This document shows positions 1-6,144 of a stretch of 9,189 nucleotides of DNA, piece after piece; the stretch's first letter is position 1; each line of letters starts with the position of its first letter. Origin of the DNA: Candidatus Latescibacterota bacterium (GTDB lineage: Bacteria; Krumholzibacteriota; Krumholzibacteriia; WVZY01; JAKEHA01); contig JAKEHA010000056.1 of assembly GCA_022615275.1 (NCBI GenBank), forward strand, positions 1 through 9,189. Reading direction: 5' to 3'. The position numbers and the translations under genes were made by a program. A model generated the notes under the pieces. That model was not told the origin of the DNA, did not search any database, and worked only from the letters and a program-made list of their open reading frames with translations.

Positions 1-45
1 CCAACTTCCTCGGCTTTGTTCAGCTCGCATCGATCTCAATCCTGC

Positions 46-879
46 TCAAGCGATTTTGAGATAGGTTCTAATAAGAGAGCCACTAACCGCCTCGATAACG
101 CCGCTGCGATAGAACTGTGTGTAAGCGTACGTGGTCCCGGCCGCATCATTGGCGTAGAGCAGCACACCATCAAGGTTGATTCGGGAGTCCCAACCAGTTG
201 CGTACAAGGGCCCGAAGTGCATCAGGTCACGTCGCATCTCGATCACTGGAAAAACGGTGCCCGGGGAAAACGATTCGAGTGGAATCATGTGGAGAACGAC
301 CTTCGGCCCCGAGCGAAACGGAACCGGCGTCACATTGGCAGCGATGTCGGAGAGTCTCCCACGCACAAAATCGGATATCTGGACCGACAGACGATCGGAT
401 GCGATAAAGGCGCTTCGCAGTTCCATAGTGTCCAATGGATACTTCCCTCCTGAGTTTCGCGCGTAGAACTTGTCGTGCCCGCGAAACGTCACTCGGTGCG
501 GAGGTAGCCAACTCCGTCTGATGCGCATGACAACAACACCTCGCTGATCGTCTATCGGAACGACGCGAGTCTCAACATGAATTCGCGGCTCCACGCCGTC
601 GCGAATCATGTTCTCCAAACGGAGGACCGTACCCTCAGTAAGATCGGCGATGCCGGAGATTTCCGTCGGCACACCGTCCACAGTTTGCACCCCAAGTATC
701 AGATCGCCGCCCGAGGTATTTGAGAACGACGAGACGTCGGCCAAGAACTCCTTGAGATCGGCATCCGTCGACCCCGGAAGCGAAGTCTTATACTCGACCG
801 CTCGCCCCTCGGCCACGCCATTCGAGATAAGCTCGACGATGTCCGCCGTGGCTATATCGCTTATAGGTTTGCGATTCAT
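46..879 (-). CDS. Schlafen/AlbA_2-type putative nucleic-acid-binding protein
   Basis: 277 aa, ATG start. The N-terminal half matches the Schlafen AlbA_2 domain: an acidic/EYK element (E25 to K31, ending VEYK), the helix and glycine turn FLADVSSFSNTSGGDLILGV (residues 45-64), and the closing R-x-SGGKYPLDTMEL segment (141-154). AlbA_2 proteins bind nucleic acid or nucleotide; some act as regulators and some as accessory or defence genes, so no exact role can be given. Residues about 190-270 form a second region ending in YTQFYRSGVIEAVSGSL. From memory, related proteins continue for roughly another 100 residues after such a segment, whereas this one stops after LIRTYLKIA, so it may be truncated or frameshifted. 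The gene is visibly less GC-rich than its neighbours and sits 124 nt beyond the operon, which suggests separate acquisition. The nearest Shine-Dalgarno-like GGAG is only 2 nt from the ATG, so initiation may depend on coupling to a short upstream ORF. Domain call fairly sure; function unknown. Confidence 0.8.
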   Translation of the reverse strand: MNRKPISDIATADIVELISNGVAEGRAVEYKTSLPGSTDADLKEFLADVSSFSNTSGGDLILGVQTVDGVPTEISGIADLTEGTVLRLENMIRDGVEPRIHVETRVVPIDDQRGVVVMRIRRSWLPPHRVTFRGHDKFYARNSGGKYPLDTMELRSAFIASDRLSVQISDFVRGRLSDIAANVTPVPFRSGPKVVLHMIPLESFSPGTVFPVIEMRRDLMHFGPLYATGWDSRINLDGVLLYANDAAGTTYAYTQFYRSGVIEAVSGSLIRTYLKIA

Positions 880-965
880 TGCTCCGCGATACCCGTGTGA
901 ACGTCACGCCCGCCTGCAACTTCTCCAAGCACACCATCACGAATGACGTGCCGCGTGACGAGCAT
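876..965 (-). CDS. Possible 29-aa small ORF coupled to the AlbA_2 gene
   Basis: A 29-codon reading frame starts at an ATG (965-963) and begins MLVTRHVIRDG. Its TGA (878-876) overlaps the ATG of the AlbA_2 gene in an ATGA junction. An AGGA lies 6 nt upstream of its ATG, a better-spaced ribosome site than the one in front of the AlbA_2 gene. I recognise no family. It could be a leader peptide delivering ribosomes to the downstream gene. Against this, open frames are common by chance in GC-rich DNA, and this frame also stays open upstream through the peptidase gene as a shadow. Speculative. Confidence 0.2.
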   Translation of the reverse strand: MLVTRHVIRDGVLGEVAGGRDVHTGIAEQ

Positions 966-983
966 GCCCGATCCTGATCGAGG

Positions 984-989
984 CGTCAA
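984..989 (-). promoter_or_regulatory. Possible -35 element (TTGACG) upstream of the AlbA_2 gene
   Basis: On the minus strand TTGACG matches 5 of 6 positions of the sigma-70 -35 consensus. A weak -10 candidate, CATGCT, follows after a 17-nt spacer (966-961). It sits in the gap between the peptidase stop and the AlbA_2 start, where a separate promoter for an acquired gene would be expected. The -10 match is poor, and using it would put the transcription start inside the 29-codon small ORF, so the two proposals exclude each other. Confidence 0.2.
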
Positions 990-1003
990 TACGCGCCGTA
1001 CCC

Positions 1004-1894
1004 CTACTCCTCCAGCTGCGCGAACTTCCGCCGCCGCTTGATCGATTGCCGGATGACCACGGCCACGAAAACCAGCGCGGCGAAGCCGAAAAGGGGCCCG
1101 CTCTGGAAGGCGAGGGCCTTGCTGCGGTAGCGCTTCTCGACGTCGTCCTGGAAGTAGACGGCGTAGTCGGCCACGGTGAAGCCCCAGTAGTCGGAAAAGC
1201 CGAGCGCGAAACTCTCCCCGGCCTCCACCGCGCCCAGGAACTCCGGCAGCTTCGTGAAGCCCACTTCCGAGAACAGGTCGGTGAACGCGGCGTACGAGAT
1301 GCGATACGCGTCCTGGGCGCGCGTTTCGTCGGTCGGGTACTGGCGCGCGAGGTCTTCGACGTGCGGTACGCTCCCCGTCCACACGCCCTGCATGAGCTGC
1401 CAGGAATCGAACAGCGACCATTCGCGCGCCTGCCACTGCGCCAAGCCTTCGGAGAACCAGATCGGTAATTGCGCGTGCGGGACGCGCTGGCGGACTAGTA
1501 AATGCGACAGCTCGTGCGGGACGACTTCGTCCAAGGAGTTGTAGGCGCGCGTGGCCTTCTGCACGTCGACCAGAATGCGCTGCTCGTCGAGGATGGCGAA
1601 GGCGACGCCCCAGTTGGGGAGGCGATCGGTCAATGACGCGTCGTAGTCGCGGGCGTCGTCGGTGACGACGATGTCGATCGGGCCCAACTGCGAAAGCCCC
1701 AACTCCGACATCAAGCGCGGCAATTCCTCGCGCGTGATCGCGTCGACTTTCTCGGCCACGCGGCTGTAGCGGGGCTCGTAACGAATCGTAACAGGATAGG
1801 GATCGAGCGATCGGACGTTCGCGGATGCAGGCGTCCACGCGGCCATCACCGCAACAACGGGCGCGAGAACGAGCGCGCGGGCGCGCGTCAACAC
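1004..1894 (-). CDS. Membrane-anchored peptidase MA-like zinc metalloprotease
   Basis: 296 aa, GTG start 12 nt after the mnmA stop. The zinc-binding HExxH motif is seen as HELSH (H127, E128, H131). A downstream WFSEGLAQ supplies the likely third ligand, E149, giving the gluzincin pattern HExxH-17-E of peptidase MA-like families (PF13485 type). An N-terminal hydrophobic stretch (residues 4-25, ending ASA/N) looks like a signal peptide. A C-terminal hydrophobic segment (about 265-282) is followed by the basic cluster KRRRK. Together these predict a periplasmic catalytic domain anchored in the inner membrane by a single C-terminal helix with a short cytoplasmic tail. Substrate unknown; processing or quality control of the envelope proteins encoded upstream is a reasonable inference. 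It is the last gene of the tightly packed run; the next gene is 124 nt away. Catalytic family confident, role not. Confidence 0.88.
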   Translation of the reverse strand: MLTRARALVLAPVVAVMAAWTPASANVRSLDPYPVTIRYEPRYSRVAEKVDAITREELPRLMSELGLSQLGPIDIVVTDDARDYDASLTDRLPNWGVAFAILDEQRILVDVQKATRAYNSLDEVVPHELSHLLVRQRVPHAQLPIWFSEGLAQWQAREWSLFDSWQLMQGVWTGSVPHVEDLARQYPTDETRAQDAYRISYAAFTDLFSEVGFTKLPEFLGAVEAGESFALGFSDYWGFTVADYAVYFQDDVEKRYRSKALAFQSGPLFGFAALVFVAVVIRQSIKRRRKFAQLEE

Positions 1895-1906
1895 GATAAC
1901 CGCCGC

Positions 1907-3022
1907 CTACGACGGGCCGGCGGCCGCGATGACGCCCGAGCCCACGACGACGTCGCCGTCGTAGAACGCGATGGTCTGGCCGGGGGCCATGGCGCGTTGA
2001 AGCGTCGCGAAAGCGACGCATGCTCGCCCGCCTTCGACCGAGAGCGACGACACCGGCTGCGCGTCGTGCCGCGAGCGAATCTGCGCGGAGAGTGGGCTCG
2101 CGGATCGCGCGGCGCTTTCGTCGATCCATACCAGATCGCACGTCAACTCTCTATGATAGAGATCCTCGTCGTCACCGAGCACCACCGTGTTACGCGCGGT
2201 ATCGAGTGCGACCACGTACTGCGGTCGACCGGCCGCGATGCCGAGGCCCTTGCGCTGGCCGATGGTGTACGTCGCGAGTCCTTCGTGACGGCCGACCACG
2301 TCGCCCGCGGTCGTCGTCACCTCGCCCGGCGTCATCTCGACCTTGCCGTCCAGGAACTCGCGCAGCGTCTTGGTGGCGACGAAGCACACGTCCTGGCTGT
2401 CGGGCTTGTCGGCCACGCGCAATCCCCCGTCGCGCGCGTGCGCGCGCACCTCGTCCTTCTCGCGGTCGCCGAGCGGAAACAGCACGCGGTCGAGAGCGCG
2501 CGGGTCGAGCGCGGAAAGAAAATACGACTGATCCTTTGCACTCGACGACGCACGCGCGATGTAACGGCGCCCGCTCAGAGCTTGGAACACGCGTGCGTAA
2601 TGTCCGGTCGCGACGTAGTCGAAGTCCATGCGGTCGGCCCACTCGACCAGGGTGTCGAAGCGCACGATCGAGTTGCAGCGCACGCACGGATTGGGTGTGC
2701 GGCCGCGCCGGTACTCGTCCAGGAAACTGTGATACACCTCGCGGCCGAACAGCTCTTCGGTGCTCACCACCATGTGACGAATCCCGATGCGCTGGCACAC
2801 GGCACGCGCGTCGTCGATGGCCTCCAGCGAGCAGCAGCTGCGCTCGGGCACCTTGGTGTCGAAGTCGCCGTGGCAGTAGTTCTTCATCGTCATCCCGACC
2901 ACGCGGTAGCCGGCTTCGACCAGGGTGAGCGCGGACACGGCGGAGTCCACCCCGCCGCTCATGGCGAGCAGGACGCGCGCGCCCGCGCGCGCGCTTTCCA
3001 TGGTGACGAACGAACCGTTCAT
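1907..3022 (-). CDS. mnmA: tRNA-specific 2-thiouridylase MnmA
   Basis: 371 aa, the usual size for the family. MnmA adenylates U34 of the Lys, Glu and Gln tRNAs in the cytoplasm and replaces the 2-oxygen with sulfur. The PP-loop SGGVDS (residues 22-27) binds ATP. TPNPCVRCN (109-117) and KPDSQDVCF (206-214) carry the catalytic cysteines: C213 is the expected persulfide carrier and C116 its partner. ATGHYAR (138-144) and YTIGQRKGLG (252-261) are further family signatures. C113 occupies the place of the catalytic Asp of E. coli MnmA (D99), giving a CxxC, and there is an extra SCCS (62-65). The ATG lies 1 nt after the stop of the TPR gene (TAGCATG), so translation is probably coupled. A second in-frame ATG at codon 8 is an alternative start, but neither has a strong Shine-Dalgarno. 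This is a housekeeping enzyme among envelope genes. Confidence 0.97.
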   Translation of the reverse strand: MNGSFVTMESARAGARVLLAMSGGVDSAVSALTLVEAGYRVVGMTMKNYCHGDFDTKVPERSCCSLEAIDDARAVCQRIGIRHMVVSTEELFGREVYHSFLDEYRRGRTPNPCVRCNSIVRFDTLVEWADRMDFDYVATGHYARVFQALSGRRYIARASSSAKDQSYFLSALDPRALDRVLFPLGDREKDEVRAHARDGGLRVADKPDSQDVCFVATKTLREFLDGKVEMTPGEVTTTAGDVVGRHEGLATYTIGQRKGLGIAAGRPQYVVALDTARNTVVLGDDEDLYHRELTCDLVWIDESAARSASPLSAQIRSRHDAQPVSSLSVEGGRACVAFATLQRAMAPGQTIAFYDGDVVVGSGVIAAAGPS

Positions 3023-3023
3023 G

Positions 3024-3728
3024 CTACTTGGGCGCTGCCTCCAGATACTGACGAATGATACGCACGTTCTCCGTAGCCGTCTTTCCCAGCTCTCCGCCGG
3101 GGTCGAGCGCGATCACCGTCTCCCACTCGACCAAGGCTTCCTTGAACAACTTCTTCTCCGCGAACGCGAGACCCAGATTGTAGTGCGCCTGCGCGCTGTT
3201 GGGATCGATCACGAGGGCCTTCTGGTACAACCGGATCGCCTCTGCGTAGTCCCCGTAGCCTTGTTCGATCTGCCCCAGATGACAGTAGGCCAATACATCG
3301 TTCGGGTTGACCTCGATCGCCTTGCGCAGGACCCGGCGCGCGTCCGCGCGCTTAGTGGCCGCGTCGTACGCGAGGCCCATGTTGACGTAGGCCTTGGAAT
3401 ACGCCGAGTCGATCTCGACCGCTCGCGCGTAGGCGGTCACCGCACTGTCGTAGTAGGCCAGCGCCTGGGAATTCTCGTCGGCCGGGAGCGCGCTGCCCAT
3501 GGAATAATACGTGTTGCCGAGGTGGAATGCGACCGTCGCGTCGCCGGGTTTCTGGCGCTCGAGGTCCTTCAGGAACGCGAGCTGGTCTTCGGCGGGCATG
3601 GTCGAGAGCTGCTGCGCGAGGGTGGGCGCGGGCGACTTACCCGCGGTCTTACCCTGCCCGCACGCCGACACGAGTGCGAGCGCGATGGCCGCGCCCGCGC
3701 GCGGTCCGAGTGCGATAGCCTGCTTCAC
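3024..3728 (-). CDS. TPR-repeat lipoprotein
   Basis: 234 aa, GTG start 1 nt after the barrel gene's stop. The N-terminus has a basic residue, a hydrophobic stretch and a lipobox LVSAC (19-23), so C23 is the likely lipidated residue after signal peptidase II cleavage. From about residue 64 to 212 there are three to four tetratricopeptide repeats, recognisable by pairs such as AYVNMGLAYD...ALEVNP-type helices (113-146), AYCHLGQIEQGYGDYAEAI (147-165) and AHYNLGLAFAEKKLFKEAL (181-199). The first repeat carries an insertion of about ten residues. TPR lipoproteins act as periplasmic scaffolds in outer-membrane assembly, secretion or motility complexes. The position directly behind an outer-membrane barrel suggests a partner for that protein, which is inference. 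BamD and PilF are lipoproteins of similar build, but I see no diagnostic match to either. Confidence 0.88.
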   Translation of the reverse strand: MKQAIALGPRAGAAIALALVSACGQGKTAGKSPAPTLAQQLSTMPAEDQLAFLKDLERQKPGDATVAFHLGNTYYSMGSALPADENSQALAYYDSAVTAYARAVEIDSAYSKAYVNMGLAYDAATKRADARRVLRKAIEVNPNDVLAYCHLGQIEQGYGDYAEAIRLYQKALVIDPNSAQAHYNLGLAFAEKKLFKEALVEWETVIALDPGGELGKTATENVRIIRQYLEAAPK

Positions 3729-3729
3729 T

Positions 3730-4935
3730 CTAGTAGCGTCCCTCGCGCTTGGTCGACCAGGTCTCGGAGCCCGCGATGCTGATATAGAAGCGCACCTGCT
3801 GGTCCTCGTAGGTATTGGTGTCGACGGATCCCACTTGGGCGAACATGAGCGCCATGTCGAGCTTGCCGCGCCCGGTCCGAAAGATCAGCCCGCTCCCGAG
3901 TGTCAATGCCACGCGCGAGATCTTCTCCCCGTCCGGCATCGTGTACCCGAGCTCTTCGAAGCTCGCCGACGCCCGAATCGGAAAGCGCGCGCCCTTGAAT
4001 CGGTACTCCAGCCCGAACGACGCCATGCGCTCCTCGGTCAGGCGCTCGGGCGGAAAGTCGAGCCCCTCGAACTTGGTGAAGTCGCACAGCGAGGCGCCCG
4101 CGTACACCGTGAAGCCGCGCAGCACGCGCCAGGACGCCGACGCCGTCCAGCGCTCGGGCTGCTGCATGGTCTCCTCGTAGCTGGTGTCCGCGCTGGTGTT
4201 GGTGAAGGTCTCGGTGACGTCGACGTCGTAGTCGATCTCTGCCTCGTAAGCGACACCGATCGACACGCTGGCGACGGGCCGTACCGCCACGCCCGCGCCG
4301 AATCCGGTCCCGCGTACCTCGCGAATCTGTTCGCTGGTGGCGTCCGCCGTGTTGGTCCCCGCGAAGTCGGTGAGCCAGCGGTTCTCGATGGTGCCGCGCT
4401 CGAGCGAGAAGGTGCCGCCCACCTTGGCGTAGCGTCCCAGATCGGCAGCCACCGTAATGGGAACCGCCCAGGTCCCGCCCGCGCGCTCGAAGACGTCGCT
4501 GTAGTCGTCGCCCGAGGAGGTCTCGCCGGGAACGCTGAACTCACCGTCGGGGTCGTAGCGACCGCGATACCCGACCGACGCGGTGAGCGCCTTCTTGAAC
4601 AACGGGAACGCGAATCCCAGCGCCGAAAACTTGGACTCGACCACGACGCGCTCGTAGTCCTGCGACTGGTTGGCGTCGCGCGTGACGTAACCGGAAGCCG
4701 CGAAGGTGACGCGCTTGGCCCACGCCAGCATGGCCGGGTTGTACTGGAGGATCCCCAGCGAATCGTCGACCGTTTGCACGTAGCCGCCCAGTGCCGCCAC
4801 GCGCGCGTCCACGGCGTCGAATCGCTCGCCGAGCAGGTTCATCCCGAAGATCGACTCCGCGCGAGGCGCGCGCGCCATAGCGAGGAGCGCCACGCACGCG
4901 ATGGCCGCCGTCGCCCCGTGCGACGCGCGCCGCAT
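3730..4935 (-). CDS. FadL/PorV-like outer-membrane beta-barrel protein
   Basis: 401 aa. The chosen ATG (4935-4933) overlaps the upstream gene's stop by one base (TGATG). The frame is open much further upstream, but only as a shadow of the lipoprotein gene, and the chosen start gives a proper signal peptide (residues 1-26, ending APRA before ESIFG). The mature N-terminus carries the signature of the OMPP1/FadL and PorV/PorQ group: AALGGYVQTVDDSLGILQYNPAMLAW (47-72), with GG, DD and NPA at the expected places. The rest alternates polar and hydrophobic residues with many aromatic positions, as in a many-stranded barrel, and ends in tyrosine, an acceptable terminal aromatic for BAM insertion. FadL members pass hydrophobic substrates; PorV-type members serve as shuttle or receptor parts of secretion systems. 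No type IX secretion genes are visible here, so I do not assign that role. Confidence 0.85.
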   Translation of the reverse strand: MRRASHGATAAIACVALLAMARAPRAESIFGMNLLGERFDAVDARVAALGGYVQTVDDSLGILQYNPAMLAWAKRVTFAASGYVTRDANQSQDYERVVVESKFSALGFAFPLFKKALTASVGYRGRYDPDGEFSVPGETSSGDDYSDVFERAGGTWAVPITVAADLGRYAKVGGTFSLERGTIENRWLTDFAGTNTADATSEQIREVRGTGFGAGVAVRPVASVSIGVAYEAEIDYDVDVTETFTNTSADTSYEETMQQPERWTASASWRVLRGFTVYAGASLCDFTKFEGLDFPPERLTEERMASFGLEYRFKGARFPIRASASFEELGYTMPDGEKISRVALTLGSGLIFRTGRGKLDMALMFAQVGSVDTNTYEDQQVRFYISIAGSETWSTKREGRY

Positions 4936-6113
4936 CACGGCCCCCCCGGCGGATCGAAGTCCGCGGGCGTCGAGGTCGTGATGTAGATGCGCGGGCGCAG
5001 ACTGTCGGGCGCGCTCGAGCCGTAGAACTGCACCTGGCGCAGCTCCGAGTTCTCGGCGTCGAAGCGAATCACGATGCCGTTGTCCGCGAGCGTCCCCTGC
5101 AAGGTCAGCGCGACCGCGTTCGTCATCGTGAACTCGAGGTAGTCGGCGCTGGCCTGGAACGACGTGGCCGTCACCAATTGGCCGGTGAGGAACTCCTCGC
5201 TGGCAGGATCGTCCGATTCCGGAATGAACACGATCAGATTGGGATTGCTGCCCAGCGTCGAGCCGGGCACCAGGTAGAGGCGCACGCGCGCGTTGTGGAC
5301 GGCGGATCCCGGCGGTAGCTGGTCGAAGGGAACGCGCAGGTGGACTCGGCGCACGTAGCCGTCGGAGACGATCAGATTCGACGTTGTGGTCGTGGGGCGC
5401 ACGTAGGTGGCGTCGTCGCTGCAGCGGAACGTCGCCGAGGTGCCGCCGACGAAGTTGACGAAGACTTGCGCGCGGTACTTGTCGGAACCGTCGGCTTGTC
5501 TGGCCTTGAAGGTGGCGATGCGGTCGGTGACGTCGTCGGTGTAGACCACGGCCAGCGACGTGCGCTCGATCTCGTCGCGGATCCATCCCTCTACGAGCGC
5601 AGGCGGCAGCGGGTACTCGCGCGGAATGGTCTGGAGCGTCCGGTTGGGGCTGCCCGTGTCCGGGTCGACGACCACTTCCAGCGTATCGAGCGTCGGGATC
5701 GAATCGCCCTCGGCGTAGGTCTGCGCCACTCTATAGAAGCGCGCGGGGAACGCGCCGTCGACGTCGCTTGCGGTCAATCGGAGGACCGCGCTCGCCACCG
5801 TCTTGGCGGCGTGATCGGACGCCGTCAAGAATGGATTCGTGATCACCATCGTCCGTTGGTAGCCCGACACGCGCCCGAATTCGAGCACCGTGTCCGCGGC
5901 CAGCGCGGTGTAATACGTGAGCACCGTGTCGGCGAAGAGCTCGAGTGTGTCCTGGACGATCACGCCCGGCGTGCTGTTGATGAGGTCGTTGTCGGAACCC
6001 AGCTGCGAGAGCGGGTCCGACGAGCACGCCGCGATGAACGCGGCCAGGGCAAACACGAACACGGCCACGCGGCCCGCGCGCGTCGCCCAACGGCGAATCT
6101 GGACGGGGATCAT
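4935..6113 (-). CDS. Large predicted outer-membrane lipoprotein, family uncertain
   Basis: 392 aa from the ATG at 6113. An in-frame GTG at 6131 would add six residues, but the ATG has AAGGTG 3 nt upstream and the GTG has nothing. Residues 1-30 form a lipoprotein signal: basic residues, a hydrophobic stretch (VAVFVFALAAF) and a lipobox ending IAAC, so C30 is the predicted lipidated residue, followed by SSD. The mature part is rich in beta-forming and Thr/Asp residues. It ends in LRPRIYITTSTPADF, which recalls the closing strand of DNRLRE/CBM-like beta-sandwich domains. The early GSDNDLINS...VQDTLELFADTV region recalls DUF4270-type lipoproteins of Bacteroidota. Both are weak resemblances and I do not recognise the family. 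It overlaps the barrel gene by one base, so the two products are probably made together and may be partners. A run of seven G near the stop could permit a -1 frameshift into the barrel frame. Confidence 0.82.
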   Translation of the reverse strand: MIPVQIRRWATRAGRVAVFVFALAAFIAACSSDPLSQLGSDNDLINSTPGVIVQDTLELFADTVLTYYTALAADTVLEFGRVSGYQRTMVITNPFLTASDHAAKTVASAVLRLTASDVDGAFPARFYRVAQTYAEGDSIPTLDTLEVVVDPDTGSPNRTLQTIPREYPLPPALVEGWIRDEIERTSLAVVYTDDVTDRIATFKARQADGSDKYRAQVFVNFVGGTSATFRCSDDATYVRPTTTTSNLIVSDGYVRRVHLRVPFDQLPPGSAVHNARVRLYLVPGSTLGSNPNLIVFIPESDDPASEEFLTGQLVTATSFQASADYLEFTMTNAVALTLQGTLADNGIVIRFDAENSELRQVQFYGSSAPDSLRPRIYITTSTPADFDPPGGP

Positions 6114-6116
6114 CGG

Positions 6117-6122
6117 CACCTT
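6117..6122 (-). promoter_or_regulatory. Ribosome binding site that decides the lipoprotein start
   Basis: AAGGTG on the minus strand, 3 nt before the ATG at 6113, matches five of six positions of AAGGAG. It lies inside the six extra codons of the longer GTG-start version, which itself has only pyrimidine-rich sequence upstream. This supports the ATG as the true start, although the spacing is shorter than ideal. Confidence 0.45.
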
Positions 6123-6144
6123 GTAGCACACGACCGGGGAAGAA

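Noticed and set aside
902..960. CGTCACGC (902-909) / GCGTGACG (953-960) inverted repeat as a terminator of the operon
   Set aside because: The 8-bp stem has a 43-nt loop and no T-run, and an alternative pairing (ACGTCA/TGACGT) competes. Not convincing as an intrinsic terminator.
876..2141. Long minus-strand open frame of 421 codons overlapping the peptidase and the end of mnmA
   Set aside because: The product is arginine-rich nonsense in a different frame from two well-supported genes; only its last 29 codons, in the intergenic gap, deserve mention.
3730..4935. Type IX secretion PorV assignment for the barrel protein
   Set aside because: The N-terminal signature is shared by the whole FadL/OMPP1 group, and no other type IX component or C-terminal sorting domain is visible in the window.
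3511..4986. Long plus-strand open frame of 491 codons opposite the TPR and barrel genes
   Set aside because: It is a mirror of the GC-rich minus-strand genes. The translation is Arg/His/Val/Gly-rich low-complexity sequence with no recognisable domain, and the opposite strand has clear signal peptides and motifs.
4936..5586. Barrel-protein frame extended upstream to 5586
   Set aside because: The extra 217 codons are low-complexity shadow of the lipoprotein gene, and the ATG at 4935 is followed directly by a signal peptide.
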